Of a stretch of DNA of 50,605 nucleotides, positions 29,245-38,280 are shown in pieces. The DNA lies in contig JAFAVK010000037.1 of the NCBI GenBank assembly GCA_019242475.1, positions 1-50,605 on the forward strand. The letters run 5' to 3'. Numbering within the stretch: position 1 is the first letter of the stretch; each line of letters begins with the position of its first letter. Both the position numbers and the translations under genes were made by a program. This DNA comes from Acidobacteriota bacterium (GTDB lineage Bacteria > Acidobacteriota > Blastocatellia > Pyrinomonadales > Pyrinomonadaceae). The notes beneath the pieces are model-generated. The model worked only from the letters and a program-made list of their open reading frames with translations. It ran no database searches and was not told where the DNA came from.

Positions 29245-32200
29245 TTAGGGCTTCGGCAGCTCAATGGGCTTGCCGGTCATGAGCGTGGGCGCGCCCGTGC
29301 GGCGGAGCGCGTCGTTGAGCTGCGGCACGGCGTCGTTGAGGAAGGCGTTGACCTCGCCGACCTTCTCGCCGAACTCCTTCTGCAAGTCGGCGTAGAGTTC
29401 GCGCGCGGCCGGCGTCGGCGCAGCGTTCGTCGAGTCGAGCGTGAAGAAGAGGTTGCCGATGCGGTCAACGAGCTGCGCGCGCCCCTCGAATCCTAAGCCG
29501 CCCTCGGGCTGCGCGAGCCTGTTCTGCAACTCCTCGACGCGCTTCTTCTGCGCCGCGAGCCGGTCGGTCAAATCCTTCGGCACGTCCGCGGCGCCGAGCC
29601 TGTCCTTCACGGTGCGTTCGACGAACTCGATCTGCGACTTTAAACTGTCGAGCGTGCGCAGGGCGTTGTTCGTCGCCGTCTGCATGTCGCGCAGGCGGAG
29701 CATCATGTCGAGCGTCTCCTTCAGGTCGGACGCCTGCACGCTGACCGTCGGGTCGAGGCGCACTTCCACCTTCCGCTCGTAGGTCTTCTCGCCGACCAGC
29801 AGACGCACGGTGTACATCCCTGGCAAGACCTGCGGCCCGCGCGGGCCGCCCGTGAACGGCGTCTCCTCGTCGGTGGGCGGGCGGCGCACCTGCGGGCCGC
29901 CGTAGCGCAGGTTCCAGTTGACGCGGTTGAGACCCTGCTCCTTCGCCACGTTCTCGATCTCCGAGACCGTCTTGCCCGCGGCGTCGAGCACCTGAATCCT
30001 GACCTTCGTCTTCTCGTCCGGCTTCGTCTTCAAATAGTAAGTGAGCAGCGCGCCGTAGGGCGGGTTCGCGCCCGCGAACGCCTTCTCGCCGACGCCGTAG
30101 CGCGTCATGCGCGTCGCGTAACGCAGGGCCGGGCGCGGCTCGAAGAGGTACGCGTCGGCGCGTGCCACGTCCGATGTCATCTGTTGAATCGGCGTCGCGT
30201 CGTCGAGGATGTAGAGGCTGCGGCCGTGCGTGGCGATGATGAGGTCGTTGTCGCGCGGGTGGACGATGATGTCGTGGACGGCGACCTTGGGCAGGTTCTT
30301 CAGCGCGAGGCTCGTCCAGTTGCCGCCGCCGCTGTAGGAGACGTAGAGGCCGAGTTCGGTGCCCGCGTAAATCAGGTTCGGGTTCTTCGGGTCTTCGCTC
30401 ACGACCCAGACGTGCGCGCCCGCGGGCAGGTTCCCCGTGATGTTTTGAAACGTCCGGCCGCCGTCCGTGGTCTTGTAGACGTAAGGCCGCCGGTCGTCCA
30501 ACTGATGACGGTCGAAGGAGACGTAGACCAGATCGGCATTCACGCGCGAGGGCTCGACGTGCGAGACGGCGGAGTTAGCGCCTAAGTTCGGCACGTTCTT
30601 AATCACGTTCGTCCAGTTCTTCCCGCCGTCGGTCGTGACCTGCAAGTTGCCGTCGTCGGTGCCGGCCCAGATGACGCCGGCGCGCATCGGCGACTCGGCG
30701 ATGCTGATGACGGTCGTGTGGTACTCGGCCCCCGTGTTCTCGTAGGCGACGGGGCCGCCCGCGGACTTCTGCTTCGACTTGTCGTTGGTGGTGAGGTCGG
30801 GGCTGATGGCCGCCCAGGTCTTGCCGAAGTCGGTCGTCTTGAAGATGACGCTGCCGCCGAGGTAGACGGTGTTCTTGTCGTGCGGGCTCGGGACGATGGG
30901 CGAGTTCCAGTTGAAGCGGTACTTGGCCGACTCGGCCGGGCCGCCGTCGTCGCCCATGTAGGGGACGACCAACTGCTGCTCGCGCGTGCGCATGTCTGTG
31001 CGGACGACGTTGCCGCCCTGCGACTCCGAAAGATAAAGGTCTGGGTCGTCCGGGTGGTTGAGCACGAAGAAGCCGTCGCCGAAACTTATCATCCGCCAGT
31101 CGTCGTTCTGGATGCCGACGGGCTCGCGCGTGCGGCTCGGCCCCGTCCAGGTGCCGTTGTCCTGCAACCCGCCCATGACGTAGTAGAAGGGCTGACGGTT
31201 GTCGGCGTGTATCTGGTAGAACTGCCCCCAGGGAAAGTTGTTGACGACCTCCCAGTTGTCGCCGCCGTCGTAGGTGACGGCGATGCCGCCGTCCTGGCCG
31301 ACCCAGACGCGCTTCGGATTCTGCGCGTCCATCCAGAGCGCGTGAAAGTCAACGTGGATGCGCCCCGTGACGTTGCGGAACGTGCGCCCGCCGTCCACGG
31401 AGAGGAAGAGCTGCGAGGCGACGGCGTAGACGCGATTCTCGTTCGTCGGGTCAACGCGGACGTGCGTGTAGTAGAAGCCGCGCGAGACGATGGCGGTCTG
31501 CTTCGAGACGTTGCGCCACGTCTCGCCGCGGTCGTCCGAGCGCCAGAGCGTCCCCTCCTTCGCCTCCGTGATGGCGTAGACGACGTTGGGATTTGAATGG
31601 GCGACCGCGACGCCGATTCTGCCAATTACTTTGGGCAAGCCCCCTTCCAACTTCTTCCACGTCCGCCCGCCGTCGATGGAACGAAACAGCCCGCCCTTCT
31701 CGTCGCCCGACGTGTGGCCCCAGGGCGTGCGGCGGAACTTCCACATGACGGCGTAGACGATGTTTGGGTTCGACGGGTCGATGTCCATGTCGGCGACGCC
31801 GTGCTCGGGGTCGAGGTACAGGGTCTTATTCCATGTCTTCCCCCCGTCGGTCGTCATGAAGACGCCGCGCTCCTCGTTCGGGCCGTAGGCGTGGCCGAGC
31901 GCGCCGACGTAGACCACGTCGGGGTTGCGCGGGCTGACGAGAATCTTCGAGACGTGCAAAGTGTCGCGCAGGCCCATGTGCTGCCAAGTGCGCCCGCCGT
32001 CCGTGGACTTGTAGACGCCGTCGCCGTAGGAGACCGAGTTGCGCACGGCCGACTCGCCCGCGCCGAGCCAGATGACCTCGGGGTTGCCGGGTTCGAGCGC
32101 GATGTCGCCGATGGAGATGGTGCCCTGCCGCTCGAAGACGGGAGTCCAGCGCACGCCGCCGTTCGTCGTCTTGAAGAGCCCGCCCGAGGCCGTGGCGACG

Positions 32201-32454
32201 TAGACGACGTTCGGGTCGCCGGCGACGCCCTCGATGTCCGCGATACGCCCGCCCATGTTGGCCGGGCCGATGCTGCGCCATTCGAGGCGCTCGAAAGACT
32301 TCGTCTCAATCGTCGCGTCCTCTGGGTGCTCGGCGGGCGTGGGGCTCGTCTGCGGCGTGGCCTGCTGCGTCTGCGCCGCGGCGGCCGGCGCGAGGCACAA
32401 CAGGGCGAGGCACGCGAGCGCCGCGCGCACGGGAAGGCTCTTTGTCTCTGGCAT
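29245..32454 (-). CDS. Secreted sortilin-like BNR-repeat protein
   Basis: 1,069 residues with a signal peptide (ALACLALLCLAPAAAAQ). Residues about 60-780 form a beta-propeller with many Asp-box/BNR motifs (STDGGRTW, TTDGGKTW, SVDGGRTF). The C-terminal 250 residues form a further domain with coiled-coil stretches. Such proteins are abundant in Acidobacteriota and are annotated as glycosyl hydrolases by fold similarity only; catalytic residues cannot be assigned here. Probable extracellular or periplasmic role in binding or degradation. The stop lies 25 nt beyond the gyrA terminator. Confidence 0.88.
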   Translation of the reverse strand: MPETKSLPVRAALACLALLCLAPAAAAQTQQATPQTSPTPAEHPEDATIETKSFERLEWRSIGPANMGGRIADIEGVAGDPNVVYVATASGGLFKTTNGGVRWTPVFERQGTISIGDIALEPGNPEVIWLGAGESAVRNSVSYGDGVYKSTDGGRTWQHMGLRDTLHVSKILVSPRNPDVVYVGALGHAYGPNEERGVFMTTDGGKTWNKTLYLDPEHGVADMDIDPSNPNIVYAVMWKFRRTPWGHTSGDEKGGLFRSIDGGRTWKKLEGGLPKVIGRIGVAVAHSNPNVVYAITEAKEGTLWRSDDRGETWRNVSKQTAIVSRGFYYTHVRVDPTNENRVYAVASQLFLSVDGGRTFRNVTGRIHVDFHALWMDAQNPKRVWVGQDGGIAVTYDGGDNWEVVNNFPWGQFYQIHADNRQPFYYVMGGLQDNGTWTGPSRTREPVGIQNDDWRMISFGDGFFVLNHPDDPDLYLSESQGGNVVRTDMRTREQQLVVPYMGDDGGPAESAKYRFNWNSPIVPSPHDKNTVYLGGSVIFKTTDFGKTWAAISPDLTTNDKSKQKSAGGPVAYENTGAEYHTTVISIAESPMRAGVIWAGTDDGNLQVTTDGGKNWTNVIKNVPNLGANSAVSHVEPSRVNADLVYVSFDRHQLDDRRPYVYKTTDGGRTFQNITGNLPAGAHVWVVSEDPKNPNLIYAGTELGLYVSYSGGGNWTSLALKNLPKVAVHDIIVHPRDNDLIIATHGRSLYILDDATPIQQMTSDVARADAYLFEPRPALRYATRMTRYGVGEKAFAGANPPYGALLTYYLKTKPDEKTKVRIQVLDAAGKTVSEIENVAKEQGLNRVNWNLRYGGPQVRRPPTDEETPFTGGPRGPQVLPGMYTVRLLVGEKTYERKVEVRLDPTVSVQASDLKETLDMMLRLRDMQTATNNALRTLDSLKSQIEFVERTVKDRLGAADVPKDLTDRLAAQKKRVEELQNRLAQPEGGLGFEGRAQLVDRIGNLFFTLDSTNAAPTPAARELYADLQKEFGEKVGEVNAFLNDAVPQLNDALRRTGAPTLMTGKPIELPKP

Positions 32455-32630
32455 GAGTTACGGCTCCGGGTGTGTGCTGGTCAAGACGTGCGCCGAGAGG
32501 ATAAACCACACCGCCCGCGGCCGTCTATTAACATTTACTCGGGGGCGTTTGACAGGACATACATGCGGCGTGAAAACTCGGGCTGCGTCTGACTCCGACT
32601 TGAACCACGCCGCCGTAAGACAAAACGACC

Positions 32631-34802
32631 TTGATAAAAACTTCCGAACGAACACGCCGAGCACTCGCCTTCGCCGCGGGATTGCTGTGCCTACTTTTCA
32701 ACTCGTGTGCGCGGGTGGAGACGGCGAAGACGCCCGCGGGCTGGCGGGCGCGCGTGACGACGCTCGCGGGGGCGGGCTCGCCCGGCTCGCAGGACGGCGC
32801 GGCTTTACAGGCCCGTTTTCAAGACCCGTTCGGCGTGGCTGTCGGCGCGGACGGCACCGTGTACGCGACGGACGGCGGCGAGTCGAACGCGATTCGTAAG
32901 CTCACGCCGGAGGGTTTGGTCTCGAAGATTGCGGGCGGTGAATTCGACACGCCTTCGGGTTTGGCGCTCGACGGCGCGGGGAATCTCTACGTCGCGGACA
33001 CGGGGAAGAACCGCGTGCGGAAGGTTTCGAAGGAGGGCGTCGTGACGACGCTCGCCGGCGCGGGCGAGTTCGACGCGCCCGTCGGCGTGGCCTTGGACAA
33101 GGACGGCAACGTCTACGTCGCCGACACGTACAACGACCGCATCCGCGTCATCACGAAGGACGGGCAGGTCAGGACAATCGCGGGCTCCGGCGGCCCCGGC
33201 TACGCCGACGGAAGCGCGCTCGACGCCGCGCTCTTCGACACGCCCTGCGGCGTCGCCGTCTCGGAGGCGGGCGACATCTACGTCGCCGACACGGGCAACG
33301 ACCGCCTGCGGAAGATCACGAAGGACGGCCAGGTCTCGACGCTCAACCTCTTCGAATCGCCCGCCGCGCAGCCGAACAGTCAGAACGCAAGCGGCATGAC
33401 CCCGACGCCCCCGCCGGGAGAGACGAACCCTTCGGCCTTCAACCTCGCGCCCTTCGAGCTGTCGAACCCCGCCGGGCTCGCCGTCACGCGCGACGGTTTT
33501 ATTTACGTGACTGAACTAGACCGCGGCCGCATCGTGCAGGTCGCGCCCGACGGAGCGGCGCGCGTCATCGCGGGGCGCGGCGGGCCGGGCTTCGCCGACG
33601 GCGAAGGGCGCGCGGAGGCACGCTTCAACCAGCCCGCCGGCCTCGCGCTCTTCCCCGACGGCTCGCTCGTCGTCGCCGACGGCGCGAACTACCTCCTGCG
33701 CCGCGTCAGCCCCTTCGACGCGCAGGGCGAGAAGGAGAAGAAGGAAGGCGTCGCCGTCGCCGCCCAACCCGACACGTCTCAGACGGACGTGCTCCCGCGC
33801 ATCGAGGTCGAAAGTCTGGGCGCGCCGTTCCCGTGGCCGCTCGACCCTCAAACCGCCTGGCACGAGGTGACGGCCACGATGGGCGAGGCGCGCGGCTCCT
33901 ACAACTCAAACGACAGCCGCGACCATTTGCACAGCGGCATGGACGTGTTCGGCGTCTACGGCCAGACCGTGCGCGCCGTGCGCGAGGAGAAGGTCACGAG
34001 CCCGCTCGCCAACTGGGGCTTCGGCACGCTCAACGAAGGCTTCCGCGCGGGGCTCATGACCTACGTCCACGTGCGCGTCGGGCGCAGCGAGCGCGACGAG
34101 CCGCTCGACCCGAACGTCTTCATTCCCGTCCGCGACCCTTCGGGCAAGGTCGTGCGCGTGCGCGTGCGGCGCGGCACGCGCCTGCGCGTCGGCCAGGCGC
34201 TCGGCACCATCAACCGCATGTATCACGTCCACATGAACCTCGGCCCGCCCGGCGCCGAAAGCAACCCGCTCGCACTCCCCTTCAACGGCTTCGGCGACCA
34301 CTTCGCGCCGAGGATCAACCGCGACGGCGTGCAACTCTTCGACGAGTCGGGCGCGCGACTCACGGAGAAGCGCGCGGGCCGCCTCGTCGTGCGCGGGCGC
34401 GTCCGCGTCGTCGTGGACGCCTTCGACCAGGTGGACGGCAACCAGCCGCGCCGCCGCCTCGGGCTCTACAAACTCGGCTACCAGCTCTTACTGCCGGACG
34501 GGAGCCCCGCGCCCGGCTTCGGGCAGTCGCACATCGGCATCGAGTTCGACCGCCTGCCGCCCGACCGCGAGGCGCCGAAGATCGCCTACGCCGACGAGAG
34601 CGGCATCACCGTCTACGGGAGCGCCGAGACGCGCTTCCTCTACGAGGTGACGAACACCGTCCGCCACGGCCGCGCCGAGCGCGGGGTGTGGGACACGGCC
34701 ACGCTCCCGCCCGGCGACTACACCCTCCGCATCCTCGCCGCGGATTTCGCCGGCAACGAGGCCGACGCCAACCGCGACGTTCCGATTACGTTGGAGAGGT
34801 GA
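32631..34802 (+). CDS. Lipoprotein with NHL repeats fused to an M23-like peptidase domain
   Basis: 723 residues from a TTG at 32631 with no clear ribosome site. An N-terminal lipobox-like LLFNSC (Cys26) suggests a lipoprotein. Residues about 40-370: NHL beta-propeller repeats (for example NLYVADTGKNRVRKV, NVYVADTYNDRIRVI, DIYVADTGNDRLRKI). Residues about 425-545: M23 peptidase-like motif H434-x3-D438 (HLHSGMD) and H532-V-H534, the LytM-type zinc ligand pattern. This suggests cell-wall peptide hydrolysis guided by the propeller. A TTGACA at 32549-32554 is a possible -35 element. Divergent from the BNR gene. Confidence 0.8.
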   Translation: MIKTSERTRRALAFAAGLLCLLFNSCARVETAKTPAGWRARVTTLAGAGSPGSQDGAALQARFQDPFGVAVGADGTVYATDGGESNAIRKLTPEGLVSKIAGGEFDTPSGLALDGAGNLYVADTGKNRVRKVSKEGVVTTLAGAGEFDAPVGVALDKDGNVYVADTYNDRIRVITKDGQVRTIAGSGGPGYADGSALDAALFDTPCGVAVSEAGDIYVADTGNDRLRKITKDGQVSTLNLFESPAAQPNSQNASGMTPTPPPGETNPSAFNLAPFELSNPAGLAVTRDGFIYVTELDRGRIVQVAPDGAARVIAGRGGPGFADGEGRAEARFNQPAGLALFPDGSLVVADGANYLLRRVSPFDAQGEKEKKEGVAVAAQPDTSQTDVLPRIEVESLGAPFPWPLDPQTAWHEVTATMGEARGSYNSNDSRDHLHSGMDVFGVYGQTVRAVREEKVTSPLANWGFGTLNEGFRAGLMTYVHVRVGRSERDEPLDPNVFIPVRDPSGKVVRVRVRRGTRLRVGQALGTINRMYHVHMNLGPPGAESNPLALPFNGFGDHFAPRINRDGVQLFDESGARLTEKRAGRLVVRGRVRVVVDAFDQVDGNQPRRRLGLYKLGYQLLLPDGSPAPGFGQSHIGIEFDRLPPDREAPKIAYADESGITVYGSAETRFLYEVTNTVRHGRAERGVWDTATLPPGDYTLRILAADFAGNEADANRDVPITLER

Positions 34803-34813
34803 GGGGAAGAATA

Positions 34814-35318
<505 letters not shown>

Positions 35319-35335
35319 GAGAGCCGACGAGAAAG

Positions 35336-35605
35336 TCAGTGCTTGAAACGTCCGGGGCCGCGCCCCTGTATGATGTTACGCACGCGCCCCCCGACGAACT
35401 GCCCGAGGAAGAAGGCGCCGATGATGACGGGGAGGCTTATCAGCTTGAACCCGAGCCCCGCGTAGATTCCTAAAGCGACGACCAGCGGCACCGGGATGAG
35501 CACGGCCAGGAACCACTGGGGCGACTTCCTGCGCACGCTCGCGCGCCAGTAGCCCAACGGCAGGTTGATGAGAAAGACGAGGAGCGCGACAGTCCAGAGT
35601 CCCAT
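35336..35605 (-). CDS. Small hypothetical membrane protein
   Basis: 89 residues with three hydrophobic segments (LWTVALLVFLINLPLGYW, FLAVLIPVPLVVALGIYAGL, LISLPVIIGAFFLGQFVGG) and a basic C-terminus. Probable inner-membrane protein. I do not recognise a family. Same strand as dut and 17 nt upstream of it, so probably co-transcribed. Confidence 0.75.
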   Translation of the reverse strand: MGLWTVALLVFLINLPLGYWRASVRRKSPQWFLAVLIPVPLVVALGIYAGLGFKLISLPVIIGAFFLGQFVGGRVRNIIQGRGPGRFKH

Positions 35606-35643
35606 ACGTGTGTGCGTCGGGGTGTTGGCTTAAGGAGGCGCGT

Positions 35644-35874
35644 TCAGGCCGCAGACAGGAGGGCCTCTTCGGCGGCCTGCGGCAGCTCGATGGGAACGAA
35701 AAGGTCTCGCGGGTAGAGGTAGTCTTCGCCCGACTCGTCGATCACGCGAACGAGACCGTCTTCCGCGGCCGCCGCGTCAGGAATGACCTGGTAGACTTTC
35801 CGCGGCTCCAAATCCTCGCACCCGTCGTTACGGATGCAGAGTACAAAGCGCGTCTCAACTTTTCGGCCTTTCAT
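35644..35874 (-). CDS. Small acidic protein of a two-gene module
   Basis: 76 residues from the ATG at 35874; a TTG at 35883 would overlap the upstream gene by 4 nt. Conserved-looking core ETRFVLCIRNDGCEDLEPRKVYQV, then an acidic GLVRVIDESGEDYLYP. I recall similar short proteins in many bacteria, paired with a basic partner like the one at 35880-36113, but have no experimental function to cite. GC is lower than in surrounding genes (48% and 63% in two lines). Toxin-antitoxin-like organisation is an inference only. Confidence 0.7.
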   Translation of the reverse strand: MKGRKVETRFVLCIRNDGCEDLEPRKVYQVIPDAAAAEDGLVRVIDESGEDYLYPRDLFVPIELPQAAEEALLSAA

Positions 35875-35879
35875 AACTT

Positions 35880-36113
35880 TCAATCGAGGTAGCTTTTAAT
35901 CTTAAGCTTACGTCTTCCGACTCCGTGCGCCTCGTACCAGTGCAGTTCGACTTTGCGTATCCTACCACTCGGCAGCCGGACTGTGGCAACGCCCTTCAGC
36001 TTCCGCCAGCGCCCCCGGCCGAACTGCCTGCGCAGAAGCGCTAGCTCGCGGATCGAGCTGCCGGCCGCAATCGTCTCGACCTCGGTTACCTCTCCGATGA
36101 TCTCGAAGTACAT
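35880..36113 (-). CDS. Small basic protein of a two-gene module
   Basis: 77 residues, strongly basic C-terminal half (FGRGRWRKLKGVATV, then HWYEAHGVGRRKLKIKSYLD). Stop lies 5 nt before the ATG of the acidic partner, so the two are translationally coupled. No transmembrane segment. The region counts 48% GC in the 60-base line beginning at 35881, well below the window average, which fits recent acquisition. No family named with confidence. Confidence 0.7.
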   Translation of the reverse strand: MYFEIIGEVTEVETIAAGSSIRELALLRRQFGRGRWRKLKGVATVRLPSGRIRKVELHWYEAHGVGRRKLKIKSYLD

Positions 36114-36129
36114 TGCGCCACGTGTGCGG

Positions 36130-36762
36130 TCAGGGGCCGGCCAGCACGCGGTTCGTGTGTGCGAGGTGCCTGTACTCCGCGTCCGGTAGGCCCGGCGAAG
36201 GCGACCTCACGAGCAGGTTCGAGGGGCCGTCCAGGAGGTCGCTCATGGTCGCCCAGGCGCTCCACACGGGCAGCGCCGTCACGCCGAGTAGTATCGAGAG
36301 CATGAGGGGCGCGCCGCGGCCCCTGGCGTAACGCAGCAAAGGCAGCGCCGTCAGCACGGGCAGGCCGACGCTGAAGCCGACGCGCCCCCAGTAGAGCCAG
36401 CGCCAGTTGCCCTCGGTCAGCGTGAAGGCGCTGGCGAGCACCCAACCGAAGAAAGGCCCCAGCCCGCACGCCACCAGCCAGAAGGCGCCCACGCGATCCG
36501 CCCAGCCGCCGCGTGACTCGACCTGTGTGTGATACTCCGTCCGCCCCGCGTAGTACATGCCCACCCCGACGAGGAGGCAGAGCGCCACGCAGAAGACGGT
36601 CGTGCCCCACCCGAGCGGAGGGACTTCGCCGAACCTCAAATAGAAAAGCGCCGGCACCGAGACGGCCGCCGACAGTGCCGCCCAAAGCCAGCGCAGAAAC
36701 ACGCGACCCGAAGCGCGCGGAGGAGGCGGCGCGGGCGCGACCTCAACTTCCGCGGGCGGCAT
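36130..36762 (-). CDS. Hypothetical membrane protein
   Basis: 210 residues from the ATG at 36762 (an ATG at 36819 would add 19 basic residues). A proline-rich N-terminus (EVAPAPPPPRASG) precedes about five transmembrane segments (FLRWLWAALSAAVSVPALF, VFCVALCLLVGVGMYY, AFWLVACGLGPFFGWVLA and others). Overlaps the 3' end of the MoaD-MoaE gene by about 20 nt, so it is co-translated with it. Family not recognised. Confidence 0.72.
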   Translation of the reverse strand: MPPAEVEVAPAPPPPRASGRVFLRWLWAALSAAVSVPALFYLRFGEVPPLGWGTTVFCVALCLLVGVGMYYAGRTEYHTQVESRGGWADRVGAFWLVACGLGPFFGWVLASAFTLTEGNWRWLYWGRVGFSVGLPVLTALPLLRYARGRGAPLMLSILLGVTALPVWSAWATMSDLLDGPSNLLVRSPSPGLPDAEYRHLAHTNRVLAGP

Positions 36763-37495
36763 CTTCGCCTTCCGGCGCGCGAGGCGCAAACTCGCCCTCG
36801 ACCCAGACTTCGCCGTCATCGAAGAACTCCTTCTTCCAGATGGGGACGGTGCGTTTCAGCTCGCGGATGGCCCACTCGCAGGCTTCGAAGGCGGCGCGGC
36901 GGTGTGGGGCGCTGACCGCGATGACGACCGAAGTCTCGCCGATCTCGGTGCGCCCCGTCCGGTGGACTATGCCGACGTGCGCGATGTCGAAGCGGCGGTG
37001 CGCCTCTTCCCCGAGGCGGCGCATCTCGGCGAGCGCCATCGGGGCGTAGGCTTCGTAGACGAGGTAGAGCGTGCGCCGCCCCTTCGTCCACTCGCGCGCG
37101 TAGCCGTCGAGCGTGACGGTCGCGCCGCAGCGGCGCGGGACGACGCGGCGCGCGACCGAACCCACGTCGATTGGTTCCGTGGTCAGCTCGTAGAAGTCCT
37201 GCGCGTCGTCTTCCACCTCAGCCGCCCCGCCGCTGACGGGCGGGAAGAGGGCCAGCTCGTCGCCGTCCTGCAACACCACGTCGAGGTCGCGTGCGTACTC
37301 CTGGTTGACGGCGACGAGGAGCGAGGAGCGGAAGCGTCTGAGGTCGGGATACTGTTCGAGCAGACGGCCGAAGGCCGCGCCAGCCGTCTCGCCTTTTTCT
37401 AAAGTCAGCTCCGCCTCGTCGGCCGCGGCCTCGCGCGCCGCGCCGAAGAAGAGGACGCGCACGCGCGCCGCACGCTCGCCTGTGCCTTCGTTCAT
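36743..37495 (-). CDS. MoaD-MoaE fusion (molybdopterin synthase)
   Basis: 250 residues. Residues about 11-90 are a MoaD ubiquitin-like domain ending in FPPVSGG (Gly89-Gly90). Residues about 100-240 are MoaE, with RTEIGETSVVIAVSAPHR and the active-site Lys221 in VPIWKKEFF. Molybdopterin synthase needs the free C-terminal Gly-Gly of MoaD for its thiocarboxylate; here the Gly-Gly is internal. Mycobacterial MoaX is a comparable fusion that is cleaved after Gly-Gly, so cleavage may be required here. The start overlaps the stop of the Lon-N gene by 4 nt (ATGA). Confidence 0.9.
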   Translation of the reverse strand: MNEGTGERAARVRVLFFGAAREAAADEAELTLEKGETAGAAFGRLLEQYPDLRRFRSSLLVAVNQEYARDLDVVLQDGDELALFPPVSGGAAEVEDDAQDFYELTTEPIDVGSVARRVVPRRCGATVTLDGYAREWTKGRRTLYLVYEAYAPMALAEMRRLGEEAHRRFDIAHVGIVHRTGRTEIGETSVVIAVSAPHRRAAFEACEWAIRELKRTVPIWKKEFFDDGEVWVEGEFAPRAPEGEDAARGS

Positions 37496-38196
37496 TCTTC
37501 GAGGTCGATCTTCTTGCCGGCGTGGCCGTTGCCGCGCGCCAGTTCGTGCGTGCGCGCGCGCTCTTCGTAGGCTTCCACGGCCTGCGCGAGCATCGTGTGG
37601 AGGCGGCGCAGGCGTTCCGAGGTCGAGCGCGTCTCCAGAAGGCGCTGCTTGGTCTCGGCGTCCATCTCGACGACGGCCGCGACGAGGAAGGAGAGGCGCT
37701 CGGGGTCGTCCTGCGGGAGTTCCGGCAGGGCGCCGCGCTCCTGGTTGGCGGTGCGCATCGCGCGCGCGATGCGCATGAACATCTCGGAGACCTCGGCGGC
37801 CCGGCGCTCGACGACGGCCGCATCCTCCTCCTCGTCCTCGAAGAACTCCACGCGCGCGAACAGGTAAGGGTCGCCGCGCTCGACGTACTCGACGACGCGG
37901 TAACGCGCGACGCCGAGCGTCAGGATGTTCGAGCGGCCGTCGGGGAGCGTCTGCACCTCGACGACCTCGGTCGCGCAGCCGACGTGGCCCGCGGGCGGGC
38001 GGTCTTCGGGAACGCCGTCCGGGACGAAGTAGGAGAGGCCGAAGAGGTTGTTCGAGGCGCGCACGTCGGCCAGCATGCGGCGGTAGCGCTCCTCGAAGAT
38101 GTGGAGCGGGAGCGGCACGCCGGGGAAATGCACGAGCGGCAGCGGGAAGATCGGCAACTCCCGCACGCCGCGCACCTTGTCGAGGGCTTCGGACAT
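37492..38196 (-). CDS. Lon N-terminal-domain (substrate-binding) protein
   Basis: 234 residues. Matches the ATP-dependent Lon protease substrate-binding domain in front: RELPIFPLPLVHFPGVPLPLHIFEERYR, then GLSYFVPDG and VGCATEVVEV, but there is no AAA+ or protease domain, so it is the stand-alone LON-domain type. Probable role: protein binding; some relatives are annotated as cereblon-like. First gene of a likely minus-strand operon with MoaD-MoaE. Start ATG at 38196, just beside the AGAGGTC palindrome. Confidence 0.88.
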   Translation of the reverse strand: MSEALDKVRGVRELPIFPLPLVHFPGVPLPLHIFEERYRRMLADVRASNNLFGLSYFVPDGVPEDRPPAGHVGCATEVVEVQTLPDGRSNILTLGVARYRVVEYVERGDPYLFARVEFFEDEEEDAAVVERRAAEVSEMFMRIARAMRTANQERGALPELPQDDPERLSFLVAAVVEMDAETKQRLLETRSTSERLRRLHTMLAQAVEAYEERARTHELARGNGHAGKKIDLEE

Positions 38197-38202
38197 AAGA
38201 GC

Positions 38203-38280
38203 AGAGGTCAGAGGTCGGAGGTCGGAGGTTAGTTAAAAAGTCTTCTTCAACTGACCTCTAACCTCTGACCTCTGACCTCT
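38203..38280. repeat. Palindrome of AGAGGTC heptamers
   Basis: Arms 38203-38234 and 38249-38280 (32 nt, 4 mismatches). The right arm encodes the last residues (ERSEVRG) and the stop (38258-38260) of the nuclease gene; the left arm lies 7 nt before the next gene's start codon. Confidence 0.92.
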
